A stretch of DNA of 64,000 bases from an uncultured Alphaproteobacteria bacterium (GCA_903831255.1 CAIKWZ010000033.1:62001-126000); one strand, 5' to 3'; positions 1 through 13,064 are shown, counted from the stretch's first letter. Notes: a model not told the origin generated them from the sequence alone. A program made the numbers and translations.

Positions 1-1
1 G

Positions 2-535
2 CTGGATCTTGTGGTCCTTCCAGGCGGATTTTCGTATGGCGATTATCTGCGATCAGGTGCGATGGCGGCCGCCTCTCCCGTCGCTTCTGCTATTCGTCGT
101 CATGCCGACCGAGGAGGATTTGTCCTCGCGATCTGCAATGGCTTCCAGGTCGCCACCGAACTTCGTCTGCTCCCGGGCGCGCTTCTAAGGAATGCGGGGC
201 TGACCTTTGTCTGTCGTCCGCAGCAATTGTCCGTCGCGACCGATTGCGCGTTCACCTCCTGCTATGGCGCCGCTGAAGAGGTCGTCTTTCCAATCGCTCA
301 TCATGACGGTAATTTCTTCGCGGAGGCGGACATGCTTGATCGTCTCGAAGGCGAGGGCAGGGTGGCGTTCCGGTATGTGGGAAATCCTAACGGCTCACAA
401 AGGGATATCGCTGGCGTCCTCTCTGAAAACCGCCGCGTCCTCGGTCTCATGCCCCATCCTGAGCGCGTGATGGGAGGAGCGGAGAACGGGGCGGACGGAC
501 TTAAGCTCTTTCAGGGTCTCATGGCGGCTGTCTGA
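2..535 (+). CDS. purQ: Phosphoribosylformylglycinamidine synthase subunit PurQ, C-terminal part
   Basis: Glutamine amidotransferase subunit of FGAM synthase (purine biosynthesis); it supplies ammonia to PurL in the cytoplasm. The reading frame is open from the first base, so the 5' end lies outside the window and only about 178 residues are seen. Visible family marks are the [13 protein letters not shown] stretch, the nucleophile loop AICNGFQ with the catalytic Cys, and the His-Glu pair in MPHPERV near the C-terminus. Full-length PurQ is about 220-230 residues, so some 45-50 residues are missing. The stop is followed 58 bp later by a hydrolase gene on the same strand. Identification is secure; the start cannot be assigned. 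Confidence 0.96.
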   Translation: MDLVVLPGGFSYGDYLRSGAMAAASPVASAIRRHADRGGFVLAICNGFQVATELRLLPGALLRNAGLTFVCRPQQLSVATDCAFTSCYGAAEEVVFPIAHHDGNFFAEADMLDRLEGEGRVAFRYVGNPNGSQRDIAGVLSENRRVLGLMPHPERVMGGAENGADGLKLFQGLMAAV

Positions 536-592
536 TCCCGATCTCCGATGGGGCGCTCGGCGTCAGCGAACAGTTTGCTTCGAGGAGAACAG

Positions 593-1537
593 GTGAGCAG
601 GTCCGAATTCAACCGCTCGGGAACCCTCTCCGACCTTTCGGCCCAAGGCTCGAGTCCTGCCGCCGTGAGCCGTCTCGGGGAGGCGGCTTCAGGACGCTTT
701 GTGGTGAGCGAGGGGACGAAGGTCCATGTTGATCAGGAGGGAGAGGGCCCTGATCTGCTTCTCATCCATGGCGCCTCTTCGGACATGGCGGTGTTCAGAC
801 CCTCGGTCGCTCCACGGCTCGCGCGCCGCTATCGCCTGTCGGCCTATGACAGGCCTGGCCTCGGCCGGACAACCTCACGCCCGGCGAGGGCTCACACCCT
901 TGAGGTTCAGGCCCGGGTTGCGGCGGGCGTCATCGAGGCGCTGGAACTCAACCGTCCTCTCGTTCTCGCCCATTCATGGGGAAGCGCGGTCGCTCTCAGG
1001 CTGGCCCTTGATCGCCCTGATCTGACGGCCGGGCTGATTCTCGTTGCGCCGGTCGCCTATGAATGGCCCGGCGGCGTCAGCTGGCACCTTTACTGGTCGG
1101 GCCATCCCCTCATCGGTCCTTTGTTCAATCATGTCATCGCTCGGCCCTTCCTGACTTCAGCGATCCGCGCCGGAGTGGCCGGGACATTTCATCCTCTCAC
1201 GCCTCCGGATACCTACGTTGAAGCCGCCCGGGTCCTGCGGGCCGCCCGACCCGGGGCGATGGCTGCTAATGGACGAGACCTTCTGGCTGCGAAGGCGGAG
1301 ATACGCGCGCAGCAGGCGCGTTATCCCGAGATAAGACGTCCGGTCGCGGTCCTGTCCGGCGATTGCGACACGGTCGTGCGCACTTCTATTCATACCACGC
1401 AACTGTCGCGATCGCTTCCCATGGTCAAAGCTGAGGTGCTCGAAGGGGTAGGTCACGTCCCTCATGAGGCCGCACCCGATCGGCTTGAGGCCCTCGTCGA
1501 CTGGGTCCATTCGGAATCAGCGGCCCCTTCGGTCTGA
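593..1537 (+). CDS. Alpha/beta hydrolase
   Basis: A single-domain alpha/beta hydrolase of unknown substrate. Seen: the LLLIHGASS oxyanion-loop strand, nucleophile elbow AHSWGS, a C-terminal acid in SGDCDTV and the catalytic His in GVGHVPHE. This is the complete Ser-Asp-His order. I prefer the GTG at 593 because GAGGAG lies 5 nt upstream; an in-frame ATG at 548 would add 15 residues but has no ribosome site. About 45 residues before the first strand are low in order and contain no clear signal peptide. It follows purQ on the same strand and ends convergent with trxB. Nothing in the context fixes its substrate; epoxide hydrolase, esterase or C-C hydrolase activity are all possible. Confidence 0.85.
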   Translation: MSRSEFNRSGTLSDLSAQGSSPAAVSRLGEAASGRFVVSEGTKVHVDQEGEGPDLLLIHGASSDMAVFRPSVAPRLARRYRLSAYDRPGLGRTTSRPARAHTLEVQARVAAGVIEALELNRPLVLAHSWGSAVALRLALDRPDLTAGLILVAPVAYEWPGGVSWHLYWSGHPLIGPLFNHVIARPFLTSAIRAGVAGTFHPLTPPDTYVEAARVLRAARPGAMAANGRDLLAAKAEIRAQQARYPEIRRPVAVLSGDCDTVVRTSIHTTQLSRSLPMVKAEVLEGVGHVPHEAAPDRLEALVDWVHSESAAPSV

Positions 1538-1643
1538 CCCTTCCTTCGACGTGAGGTCCCCGTCACACAGCCATCGCCGGAGGCGCGCTGCGCAGCTCAT
1601 TCCAAGGCCTGCACGTCGGGGGCCGCTCAGCGCGGCGAGGCGT

Positions 1644-2597
1644 TCAGCTATGGCCGGGCAGGCCTTCAAGGTATTTTTCGGCTTCAAGAGCCGCCATGCA
1701 TCCAAGGCCTGCAGCGGTCACGGCCTGTCGATAGACATCATCGGCAACGTCTCCGGCTGCGAAGACGCCCGGGATATTGGTTGCTGTGGAGTTCGCCGCG
1801 GTCTTGAGATAGCCGCCCGCTTTCATGTCGAGCTGCCCTTCGAAGAGTTGGGTCTGGGGAGCATGCCCGATCGCGATGAAAACGCCATGGACGGGAAGGG
1901 ACGTGATCTCCCCGGTCGAAAGGTTTCGTAAGCGCGCCGCGGAGACGCTGAGCGGCGTTTCCTCACCTGTGACTTCGGCCAATTCGGTATTCCAGATCAC
2001 TTCCACCTTGGGGTTTTTGAACAGCCTGTCCTGGAGAATTTTCTCCGCCCGGAAACGATCCCGGCGGTGCACCACGACGACTTTCGATGCGAAGTGGGTC
2101 AAATGGAGTGCTTCCTCGACCGCCGTGTTGCCGCCGCCGACCACAAGTACGGTCCTGTTCCTGTAGAAGGGTGCATCGCAGGTAGCGCAGGCCGAGACCC
2201 CAAATCCCTTGAAGCGATCTTCCGACGGCAATCCGAGCCATTTGGCCTGTGCGCCTGTGCAGACAATCAGGACATCGCACGTATAGACCGAGCCGCTGTC
2301 GCCTGTGAGACGGAAGGGACGCACCGACAGGTCTGCGGAAACGATATGGTCCTCGACCATTTCGGTTCCCATGTGAACGGCCTGCGCTCTCATCTGGTCC
2401 ATGAGCCATGGCCCCTGAATCACATCGGCGAAACCCGGATAGTTCTCGACATCGGTCGTGATGGTCAGTTGTCCGCCCGGCTGAATGCCGGCGATCAGCA
2501 GGGGCTTTCGGAGCGCTCGAGCCGCATAGATCGCGGCGGTGTAGCCTGCCGGTCCGGATCCCAGAATCACCACCGGAGCATGCCGCTGAGCCGTCAT
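1644..2597 (-). CDS. trxB: Thioredoxin-disulfide reductase
   Basis: NADPH-dependent FAD flavoprotein that reduces thioredoxin in the cytoplasm. FAD-binding GSGPAG at about residues 13-18, redox-active CATC at 137-140, NADPH-binding GGGNTA at about 154-159, and the C-terminal FAD-contact segment GVFAAGDV. At 317 residues it is family-typical. The ATG at 2597 is chosen because GGAGG sits 8 nt upstream; the open frame runs 23 residues further but is not family-like. The ELM1-like gene lies upstream on the same strand, so the two may be cotranscribed. The paired cysteines and both nucleotide sites leave little doubt. Confidence 0.97.
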   Translation of the reverse strand: MTAQRHAPVVILGSGPAGYTAAIYAARALRKPLLIAGIQPGGQLTITTDVENYPGFADVIQGPWLMDQMRAQAVHMGTEMVEDHIVSADLSVRPFRLTGDSGSVYTCDVLIVCTGAQAKWLGLPSEDRFKGFGVSACATCDAPFYRNRTVLVVGGGNTAVEEALHLTHFASKVVVVHRRDRFRAEKILQDRLFKNPKVEVIWNTELAEVTGEETPLSVSAARLRNLSTGEITSLPVHGVFIAIGHAPQTQLFEGQLDMKAGGYLKTAANSTATNIPGVFAAGDVADDVYRQAVTAAGLGCMAALEAEKYLEGLPGHS

Positions 2598-2684
2598 GGA
2601 TCGTCCTCCATTCGCTGGGCCTTCACCAGCGCTCGTCGGCTCTATCCACATCCTCAGGGACGTCAAGACCGATGCTGGCGGCGG

Positions 2685-3761
2685 TTATGGATGATGGCGG
2701 GGTCTCTGTGCGTTTGCTGCGCGATGACGATCAAGACGGCGCAGGATTTCCGCCGCCGCCCGGTCGGCTTCGCGAACGGGCGCATAGTCCCAGATCTCAA
2801 TTGATCCTGAAAACCAGCGTGCGGCGCCGCGGGCGATGAAGCCTTCATGCAGACGATCGAATCGGTCCGATCGGCCATCCAGGCGCAACAGATGAACGGG
2901 CTTTCCGAAATAGGCCGGGTCTCCGATCATGTTGGCGCTGTCTTCGGTAACCAGCGCCGCATCGCACAGGGTCAGAAAGGCGAGATAGGGGTTGGGACCG
3001 TCGCGTTGCTCATTTTCCCAGAAAATCGCACCGACATCGACGGCGAGGGCTCTGAAACGCTGCCGGGCGGCCTCCGGCGTTCGCCGGGAAACGGTTATCC
3101 AGAGGTTGGCGCCGTCTTTGGAGATCTGGCGCAGGGCAGTTTCGATTTCGGATGCGCGCGCCGGCGTCATGGCGTGTGTCTTCGAGTTTCCTCCAAGGGA
3201 GACCAGGAGCTTCAGGCCCGACCCGCTGCGCAGGGCGCCGAATCGGGATTGCGCCTCTTTCACGTCCGCGGATGAGAAGACTGTCGGGGCGCCCAGGATC
3301 GGAAAGACGTTGTCCGCCCTCGGCATGCGATCGTGCTCAGGAGGTATGACCAGGTCGAAGTCAGCAGAGGGGACGCGGGGGTCCTGTGTCTGCACAACGA
3401 AAGTCCGGCCCTCAGACCATCGTCGCATCAGGCGGGAGTAGGGGATGGAGCGCCGACCCGACCCAATCCACAGATCCGGCCACGGCGGGATGAGTCGGCT
3501 TTTCTGTAAGGCAGGAAGAGCCCTGAGAGGCGCTGGCCACAAATTGGGGGGAAGGAGCACTCTCCAGCCCTCCGGCTGAAGTCGCAGGATACTTCGTCGC
3601 CAGATCGTCCCATGCAGCCCTCGGGTCGGGACGTCCTGCTCCCCCGGATAAGAGGACAGGTTCTCCAGCGCCAGGGCCAAGGAGAGAGCCTGTCTCTCGA
3701 TACCCGCACGACCATCCGAGACCACCCAGACGGATAGACCGCCCTGATGATCGTCAGCCAT
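2685..3761 (-). CDS. Mitochondrial fission ELM1-like protein (DUF1022)
   Basis: 358-residue protein of the ELM1/DUF1022 family. It has the fold of a GT-B-like nucleotide-sugar enzyme but its bacterial function is not established. Seen: the opening WVVSDGRAGIERQALSLA, the LLVSLGGNSKTHAM strand, ITVSRRTPE, and LVTEDSANMIGDPAYFGKPV, which matches the conserved C-terminal donor-site-like loop. The plant homologue affects mitochondrial fission; in alphaproteobacteria the family is common. It lies between trxB and greA, all leftward, with only 12 bp to the greA stop. A glycosyltransferase role in envelope polysaccharide is possible but is inference only. Confidence 0.85.
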   Translation of the reverse strand: MADDHQGGLSVWVVSDGRAGIERQALSLALALENLSSYPGEQDVPTRGLHGTIWRRSILRLQPEGWRVLLPPNLWPAPLRALPALQKSRLIPPWPDLWIGSGRRSIPYSRLMRRWSEGRTFVVQTQDPRVPSADFDLVIPPEHDRMPRADNVFPILGAPTVFSSADVKEAQSRFGALRSGSGLKLLVSLGGNSKTHAMTPARASEIETALRQISKDGANLWITVSRRTPEAARQRFRALAVDVGAIFWENEQRDGPNPYLAFLTLCDAALVTEDSANMIGDPAYFGKPVHLLRLDGRSDRFDRLHEGFIARGAARWFSGSIEIWDYAPVREADRAAAEILRRLDRHRAANAQRPRHHP

Positions 3762-3773
3762 CCAGGGTGCGCC

Positions 3774-4247
3774 CTAAACCCACTCGATGGATACAATCTC
3801 GAAGGTCTTTGCCCCTCCCGGCGCGGAGACCTCAGCGGATTCGCCCTCTTCCTTGCCGATCATCGCGCGAGCAATCGGCGAGGTGATCGAGATCTTCCCT
3901 GCAGACACATCCGCCTCGTCCTCACCGACGATCTTGTAGATAAAGGTTTCTTCGGTGTCTTCGTCTGTCACCGTCACCTTTGCGCCGAACTTAACGGTCG
4001 CGCCGCGCAGTTTGGAGGTGTCGATCACATCGGCGCGGGCAAGCTTGTCCTCAAGCTCTGCAACCCGCCCCTCAATGAAGCTCTGGCGCTCCTTGGCTGC
4101 ATGGTACTCGGCGTTTTCCGAGAGATCGCCATGCGCACGAGCTTCAGCGATCGCCGCGATAACGGCAGGCCGCTCCTCAGATTTGAGGATCTTGAGTTCG
4201 GCTTCGAGCGCCCGGAAGCCTTCGGCCGTCATGGGAATACGCTGCAT
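3774..4247 (-). CDS. greA: Transcription elongation factor GreA
   Basis: Binds the secondary channel of RNA polymerase and stimulates cleavage of backtracked transcripts. At 157 residues it has standard length. The N-terminal coiled coil carries the characteristic [20 protein letters not shown] segment, with the acidic Asp and Glu at the coiled-coil tip that act in RNA cleavage. A C-terminal FKBP-like domain ends in [14 protein letters not shown] and the final strand FEIVSIEW. The leftward order is carB, greA, ELM1-like; the gap to carB is 73 bp, so they may share transcripts. Confidence 0.97.
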   Translation of the reverse strand: MQRIPMTAEGFRALEAELKILKSEERPAVIAAIAEARAHGDLSENAEYHAAKERQSFIEGRVAELEDKLARADVIDTSKLRGATVKFGAKVTVTDEDTEETFIYKIVGEDEADVSAGKISITSPIARAMIGKEEGESAEVSAPGGAKTFEIVSIEWV

Positions 4248-4320
4248 AAGGTCGTGTCCGCACCCGAATTGAAACGGAATCGCTCACTCCCCGAGGGTCT
4301 GGGACGACTCTCGAGAATGC

Positions 4321-7584
<3,264 letters not shown>

Positions 7585-7789
7585 GTCACCGGCGCGCGTG
7601 GGGAGGCGAAGGTCGTGTCGGGGTGGGTGTAGCGATGCGGGAGGTTCGGGGCAAGTCTCGGGTCGGAAGAGGGGGGCCGGTTCTCTCACCAAGCCTGTGC
7701 TGCGGGTTCTTCTGCAAAGCCTCTTGTAATCTTCCCCGGGATGGATCACCTCAAGTGAGGGTCCAGTCCTTCCGGATTATCCCGAAATC

Positions 7790-8449
7790 ATGAGAAAAGG
7801 TCGTCCGACCCCAATGATGAGATCCTTCATCGGATCAGCTGTTGTCGTGTGTCTGGCTGCGACTTCATCTGGATGGCTCGGCTCCGCCAGCGGGCAGGTC
7901 GCATCCCCGGCGACGCGCGCGCCCACGAATCAGCCGACCCGCGTGGCGCGCACTCCGGCCCTCTCAGACGCCGAACAGGTTTATCTCGATCCGATCAATC
8001 ATCTTCGTGACCGTTTAGGGCGACCGAAGCTCGTCTGGTCGTCTTCGCTTGCTCAGGAGGCGGCGGGGATTGCGGCCAGGGGCGCTCTGGGCGCGTGCAG
8101 CCTCTCGACCGTCGCGGCGGCGGCTCAGGGGCGTGAAGCCAACATATTCTGGGCTCCTGCCCTGAGACGTGTCGATGGCCAGGCCCAGGCGCAAGCGATT
8201 TCTCCAAGGTACGCCGTGTCCGTTTGGGCGGACGGACGCTCCGGCTATGACCCAAGGACGAAAACCTGTCGCGGGTCCAGCGACTGCGACGCCTATCTGA
8301 GGATGACGTCTCAGGCGGTTCGAGTCGCCGGATGCTCCCGCCTTGCATGCGCGAGCCAGGCGCAGATCATTGTCTGCCGTTTTGGCTTCGCCGAAGGAGC
8401 CTCTACGGCTCAGGACGCGCATGATCGTCCGAGGCAGGCGCGGTCCTGA
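7790..8449 (+). CDS. CAP-domain (PR-1/SCP-like) secreted protein
   Basis: 219 residues with an N-terminal hydrophobic signal segment (about residues 10-35, ending near SASGQVASP), so it is probably exported. The body resembles the CAP/PR-1 superfamily: INHLRDRLGRPKLVWSSSLAQEA (first helix), REANIFW, VSVWADGRSGYD, and a C-terminal GCSRLACASQAQIIVCRFG cysteine-rich strand. The canonical GHYTQVVW helix is replaced by CDAYLRMTSQAVRVAGC, so the usual second His is not obvious. The ATG at 7814 is an alternative start that still leaves the signal peptide. No operon partner. The function of bacterial CAP proteins is poorly known. Confidence 0.72.
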   Translation: MRKGRPTPMMRSFIGSAVVVCLAATSSGWLGSASGQVASPATRAPTNQPTRVARTPALSDAEQVYLDPINHLRDRLGRPKLVWSSSLAQEAAGIAARGALGACSLSTVAAAAQGREANIFWAPALRRVDGQAQAQAISPRYAVSVWADGRSGYDPRTKTCRGSSDCDAYLRMTSQAVRVAGCSRLACASQAQIIVCRFGFAEGASTAQDAHDRPRQARS

Positions 8450-8473
8450 TCGCTCGACGGGAATTGGGCCGGG

Positions 8474-9217
8474 CTATTGCCAGCGCTTGGCGAGTTTCTG
8501 ATCGATCGGCGAGCCTGCCTCGATCGGCGCGCCGGCATATCCGGTCAGCGCGTCGGCGACGAAGGGATTTGAGCGTCGCTCTGCCCCGAAGGTTCCCGTG
8601 GGGCCGTGGCCGGGTACGAAGCGCATCGTTTCTCCCAGCGGCCAGAGTTTCCCCGTAATCGAGGTGATGAGCTGCTCGTGGTTCCCCTTTGGAAAATCGG
8701 TGCGACCAATCGACCCCACGAACAGGACGTCTCCCACAAAGGCGATCTCCGCTTCCCGGTTGAAGATCACTACGTGGCCTGGGGTGTGTCCGGGCGTGTG
8801 CGCAACATCGAAGGCGATGCCTTCCAGCTCCAGCCTGTCTCCATCCTCAAGGTATCTGTCCGGTGTGACGTCCCGCAGTCCGCTGAGACCGTAGCGAAGG
8901 GCGGACGTCTCTATCTGATCCAGCCAGAACTGGTCGTCGCGATGAGGTCCTTCAATGACGGCCCCTGTGAGCTCGCGGAGTTCAGCGGCCGCCCCGGCAT
9001 GGTCGAGATGACCATGGGTAAGCCAGATATGAGTCAGCTGAAGATCAAAATGCTTGAGAGCGCCCGTCAGGCGATCAATGTCTCCGCCGGGATCGATCAA
9101 TGCGGCTCGCCGGGTCTGGGTGTCCCAGAGCAAAGAACAGTTCTGCTGAAGGGGCGTCACAGGGATGATTCGGATCTCCAGACGTGCAGATGAGGGGGCG
9201 GGGGACATGGCCTGCAT
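8474..9217 (-). CDS. MBL-fold metallo-hydrolase (glyoxalase II-like)
   Basis: Metallo-beta-lactamase-fold hydrolase, 247 residues. The metal motif THGHLDHAG lies at about residues 67-75 (His68, His70, Asp72, His73), followed by HTPGHTPGH (third-site His), FVGDVLF (bridging Asp) and the last ligand in VPGHGPTG. The layout and length fit the YcbL/glyoxalase-II-like group that hydrolyses thioesters such as S-lactoylglutathione. The ATG at 9217 has GGAG 7 nt upstream and is preferred over the longer open frame and over the ATG at 9208. It stands divergent from the M48 protease gene and convergent with the CAP-domain gene. Substrate not determinable. Confidence 0.9.
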   Translation of the reverse strand: MQAMSPAPSSARLEIRIIPVTPLQQNCSLLWDTQTRRAALIDPGGDIDRLTGALKHFDLQLTHIWLTHGHLDHAGAAAELRELTGAVIEGPHRDDQFWLDQIETSALRYGLSGLRDVTPDRYLEDGDRLELEGIAFDVAHTPGHTPGHVVIFNREAEIAFVGDVLFVGSIGRTDFPKGNHEQLITSITGKLWPLGETMRFVPGHGPTGTFGAERRSNPFVADALTGYAGAPIEAGSPIDQKLAKRWQ

Positions 9218-9411
9218 CCTATCTCCGGGACCCGTCTGATCCTGCGGACTGATTTGTCTTAGTCTGGCCTTCCGAAAGGTAAGGCGCAACGATTATCGAT
9301 ATGATTTCGAATGTCTTTCTGTTTGCGGACCTGCGTTTCTTTTCTCATCCGGGCGTTCTGGCGTATGATCTGAATCATCCGGCCCTGCGGGCGTCGGTCA
9401 GGGAGCGTTCG

Positions 9412-10371
9412 ATGCGTGGATATCGGTATGGCGGCCGTCGCAGGGGGCTCGGTTTCGGCGCCATAGGCGGGCGATTGCCGCTCATTCTCCTGATACTCGT
9501 CGGTCTGGCGTTTTACTGGTTCGGCAATCAGAAGGAAGGTCTGGTCAGCGGTCGTCGACAGATGATCACGATGGACCTCGCCTCCGAGGTTCGCCTGGGC
9601 CAGGAGGCCTATATGCAGGTTCTTCAGAGCGAACCTGTTCTGTGTTCGACAGGGCCGGGAAACTGCGGCTCTGAGGATGCCGGCACGGTTGAGCGAGTGC
9701 GTCAGATCGGATTGAGGATCGCTACGGCAGCCAGGGAATGGGAGGCTGAGGGGGCTCCCATGACCGTTCTCGGCGAGACCACGGGCGATCTGCCGGCCTG
9801 GGGCGCTCTGGCGGATCGTTTCGACTGGCAGTTCAATATCATCCAGTCCGACACGCCCAACGCTTTCGCTCTGCCGGGGGGGTATGTGGCGTTCTATACG
9901 GGTATTCTGCCGACTGCCGCAAACGACGATGGTGTCGCCGTGATCATGGGCCATGAGATCGGGCACGCGCTGGCTCGTCACGGCGCGGAACGGATGAGCC
10001 AGCAGCAACTGGTTCAGTTCGGGCAGATGGCTGTCGGAGCCTCGGTTGGAGACATGCCGGTCGAGGCCCGCCGTCTCATCATGGGGGCCATTGGAGCCGG
10101 GGCCCAGGCGGGGGTCCTGCTTCCTTTCAGTCGGGCCCATGAAAGCGAGGCCGATATCATCGGTCTCGAGCTGCTCGTACGCGCATGTTTCGATCCGCGC
10201 GAGGCGCCGGAGCTATGGAAGCGGATGGGTGAGCTGGGAGGGGGGCAGAGACCGCCCGAGATTCTCTCAACCCATCCTGATCCCGGCGCGAGGATGGCGG
10301 CGTTCGAGGCGGTGATGCCCCAGGCGATTGCCGTTTTTGAACAGCGCTGCGGTCCGCTGCCGATGCGTTAA
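9412..10371 (+). CDS. M48 family metalloprotease, membrane-anchored
   Basis: 319-residue zinc protease. One transmembrane segment near residues 21-36 (RLPLILLILVGLAFYWF) follows a basic N-terminus. The zinc motif HEIGHALARH is at about 181-190 and the third ligand is the Glu in HESEADIIGLELL, the standard M48 arrangement. The protease domain most likely faces the periplasm, as in LoiP/BepA-like envelope quality-control proteases; this is inference from topology. The ATG at 9412 is supported by GGGAG 6 nt upstream; a 37-residue longer frame exists without support. Its stop shares the sequence TTAA with the stop of the convergent glycosyltransferase gene. Confidence 0.88.
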   Translation: MRGYRYGGRRRGLGFGAIGGRLPLILLILVGLAFYWFGNQKEGLVSGRRQMITMDLASEVRLGQEAYMQVLQSEPVLCSTGPGNCGSEDAGTVERVRQIGLRIATAAREWEAEGAPMTVLGETTGDLPAWGALADRFDWQFNIIQSDTPNAFALPGGYVAFYTGILPTAANDDGVAVIMGHEIGHALARHGAERMSQQQLVQFGQMAVGASVGDMPVEARRLIMGAIGAGAQAGVLLPFSRAHESEADIIGLELLVRACFDPREAPELWKRMGELGGGQRPPEILSTHPDPGARMAAFEAVMPQAIAVFEQRCGPLPMR

Positions 10372-11441
10372 TTGATCCGGGCGGATCGCGGACGCATGTC
10401 CACAGCTGACGGCCGCAGACGCGCTGCCTCAATCTCTTCAAGCCGTCGTCGTGTGTCGTCCAGGCGCTCCAGACGAGAGGCGAGACTTTCGATCGAATTG
10501 AACGTTGCGCGGCGCGCCTCTCGTCCATGTCGTCTTGTTGCGTGCAGAAGGACGCCCGTGAGCGTCAGACCGACAGAGGCCGCCGCGAAGATGACCGATG
10601 CGGACAGGGACGGACTGAGTGCGGCGAGAGCGCCGGCGAGGATGCCCAGCAGCCCGAACAGCGGCAGAGGCCGTTCGTCCCGAACCAGGCGCGCCGATGT
10701 CGTCAGCGCCCGCAGTGCGTCACCGATGACCGACACCGGAGGCGGAGCCGGCTTGGGGTCGGGTGAATAGGTGGTGTGGACTTCGCTGACGGTCATGCCC
10801 AGATCGAGCGCGTGAATGACCAGGTCCGCATCCGCGCTGAGGCCTCTGGCCGGCGGCGTGAAACTTTTCACGAACCGCTTTGAGAGAACGCGATAGCTCG
10901 TCAGCATATCATTGAAAGGATTTGTGAAAATCTCAGAAACAAGGGATGTCGTCCAGGCATCCTCAAACTTCAGCGCTGCTTCAAACGCCTTTTTGTCCGG
11001 TGTGATACGGCCTCCGGAGACCATGTCGGCCTGTCGTTCCACCATGCGCGAGATCATTCGCGGCGCCGCGGTGGGGTCATAGGCGCCTGAGGCGTCGACA
11101 AGGACGTAGATGTCGGCATCGACGTCCGCAAACATGTGGCGGATCCGTGCTGCCGGATCCGTTGACCCTTCTCTGCGCACAATGGCGCCGGCCTCCTTCG
11201 CCATCAGGGCGGTTCCGTCGGTGGAATTGGCGTCGTAAACATAAAGCCGAGCTGAGGGCAGGGCGACGCGATAGCCTCTGACCACTTCGGAAATCGTCGT
11301 CGCGTTTTCGGCCGCGGGAATCAGGACGGCGATGTCGAGGCGGTCGATGATCGGATCATTTCGTTGTCCGATCGCCACCAGAGCCGCTTCAGCGGCGGCG
11401 AGGCGAGAGCGGATGTCTGAGGAGTTGTCGACGATGGACAT
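10368..11441 (-). CDS. Glycosyltransferase family 2 protein with C-terminal membrane segments
   Basis: 357 residues. An N-terminal GT2-like Rossmann domain starts around residue 33: IAVLIPAAENATTISEVV, YVYDANSTDGTALMA (donor-binding Asp and DG), and VDASGAYDP in the place of the DxD strand. After residue 245 come two hydrophobic segments (LPLFGLLGILAGALAAL and SVIFAAASVGLTLTGVLL), so it is probably an inner-membrane enzyme using a polyprenyl-phosphate or other lipid acceptor. The basic C-terminal tail (about 60 residues) is predicted helical. Substrate unknown; dolichol-phosphate-mannose-synthase-like relatives are the nearest comparison. It ends against the M48 protease gene with overlapping stop codons. 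Confidence 0.78.
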   Translation of the reverse strand: MSIVDNSSDIRSRLAAAEAALVAIGQRNDPIIDRLDIAVLIPAAENATTISEVVRGYRVALPSARLYVYDANSTDGTALMAKEAGAIVRREGSTDPAARIRHMFADVDADIYVLVDASGAYDPTAAPRMISRMVERQADMVSGGRITPDKKAFEAALKFEDAWTTSLVSEIFTNPFNDMLTSYRVLSKRFVKSFTPPARGLSADADLVIHALDLGMTVSEVHTTYSPDPKPAPPPVSVIGDALRALTTSARLVRDERPLPLFGLLGILAGALAALSPSLSASVIFAAASVGLTLTGVLLHATRRHGREARRATFNSIESLASRLERLDDTRRRLEEIEAARLRPSAVDMRPRSARIN

Positions 11442-11559
11442 GCCGGGATCTCCAGACCACGGGTCCGTTCTGGCAGGTTCAGGTAAAGAAATTCTCTGTT
11501 TTTCATAAGAAAATTCAGAGTCTTCTGTTTACCTTGGGTCAACAATGGCGTCGAGCGAT

Positions 11560-12729
11560 TCAGCCCGCTGCGTTGCGGCGACCGTCCATCATCCCTGCGA
11601 AGCGTTCGAACAGGTAGAAGCTGTCCTGGGGGCCTGGGCTCGCTTCGGGGTGGTGCTGCACCGATATGATCGGGCGTCCCGAGACCGTGAGTCCGCAATT
11701 CGTGCCGTCGAACAGCGACCGATGACTTTCCTCAATTCCTTCCGGCAGCGAGGCGACGTCGACCGTGAAGCCATGGTTCATCGAGACGATCTCCACTTTG
11801 CCGGTGGTGAAGTCCTTCACCGGGTGGTTCGCTCCGTGGTGGCCCTGCGGCATCTTTCGGGTCTGTCCCCCCAGGGCGAGGGCCAGCATCTGGTGACCGA
11901 GGCAGATGCCGAGGATAGGCGTTCCGCTGTCGATGAGCTTCCGGATCTCAGGGCCGGCATAGGCTGCGGTGGCTGCCGGATCGCCCGGCCCGTTGGACAG
12001 GACGACGCCGTCCGGGCTCAGAGCCAAAATGTCCTGCGCGCTGGTGGTGGCGGGAACCACGGTGGCGCGTGCGCCAACGGCCGCCAGATTGCGCAGAATG
12101 TTCTTCTTTACCCCGAAGTCTATCACGACGACATGGAACCGGAACGATGACGGCTGATCGTACCCGGCTGCGATGGACCACAGTCCCGACCTGTTTTCGA
12201 AGGGGGTGCGGGTGGACACTCCGATCGCCAGATCGACCCCTTCGAGGCCGGGCCAGGCGCGGGCCGCTTCAATCAGCGCCGCCTTGTCGATAGAGCCGGA
12301 CGGGTCGTGCGCGATGGCTGCCTTCGGCATTCCGAGCTCCCGGATCCGACGCGTCAGGGCGCGGGTGTCGATGCCGGAAACGCCGATGATTCCACGACGG
12401 CGGAGCCAGGCCCCGAGATGATCCACCGCCCGCCAGTTCGCAGGCGAGGTGGGATGGGCTCTGAACACGGCTCCGCGAACCGCCTGGTCCGCTTCTGGCG
12501 AGGAGGTCTCCTGATCGGCGGGATTGGCGCCGACATTCCCGATATGGGGAAAGGTGAACATCACGATCTGACCCGAATAGGACGGGTCTGTGAGTATCTC
12601 CTGATACCCGGTCATGGCGGTGTTGAAGCATAACTCTCCGGCAGCCACGCCGACGGCCCCCGAGCCCCTGCCAAGAAAGACGGTGCCGTCTTCAAGGGCG
12701 ATCGCGCCGGTAGCGGAGGACATGGCCAT
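11560..12729 (-). CDS. carA: Carbamoyl-phosphate synthase small subunit
   Basis: Glutaminase subunit partnering CarB; it delivers ammonia for carbamoyl phosphate. 389 residues: the N-terminal CarA-specific domain ([32 protein letters not shown]) and a C-terminal class I amidotransferase domain with the nucleophile in GICLGHQ at about Cys276 and the His-Glu pair in [11 protein letters not shown]. Start MAMSS at 12729; an ATG two codons in is equally possible. It is divergent from dnaG across a 335-bp region. carB is 4 kb downstream on the same strand but separated by other genes. Confidence 0.97.
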   Translation of the reverse strand: MAMSSATGAIALEDGTVFLGRGSGAVGVAAGELCFNTAMTGYQEILTDPSYSGQIVMFTFPHIGNVGANPADQETSSPEADQAVRGAVFRAHPTSPANWRAVDHLGAWLRRRGIIGVSGIDTRALTRRIRELGMPKAAIAHDPSGSIDKAALIEAARAWPGLEGVDLAIGVSTRTPFENRSGLWSIAAGYDQPSSFRFHVVVIDFGVKKNILRNLAAVGARATVVPATTSAQDILALSPDGVVLSNGPGDPAATAAYAGPEIRKLIDSGTPILGICLGHQMLALALGGQTRKMPQGHHGANHPVKDFTTGKVEIVSMNHGFTVDVASLPEGIEESHRSLFDGTNCGLTVSGRPIISVQHHPEASPGPQDSFYLFERFAGMMDGRRNAAG

Positions 12730-13064
12730 GGTGCGTTTTCGCCCTGATCGCGGGGTTGGGCCGTCGAGGCCCGCCCGACGCGCCCCGTGGATAGGGCGCT
12801 GCGGCCGGTCGCGTCAAGGTTGGCCGCTGCGGGATCGGTCGCGCCACTGCCGCGGGGCTCAATCGCGGGCGTTCGGCGCGGGATGAAAGATCAACAGCTT
12901 TACCCGTTCATTGGGGCTGGCGCTGGGGGGCGGTCGAGGGTACCTGTCTTGTCCGGCCCTCACGTAAACGAACGTTGGCCTGCGCGTTGGTTCCGCTTAG
13001 CAGGGTGGGGCGGCGTCAGGAGCTCGGGGTTTCGTGAAAAGGCTGCGCTGGAGGTCGGGCCGTC
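12730..13064. other. Intergenic region between divergent carA and dnaG
   Basis: About 335 bp that must hold the promoters of carA (leftward) and dnaG (rightward). I see GC-rich sequence with no convincing ORF, no RNA gene and no near-consensus -35/-10 pair. The only clear signal is GGAGG about 10 nt before the dnaG ATG. Confidence 0.6.
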
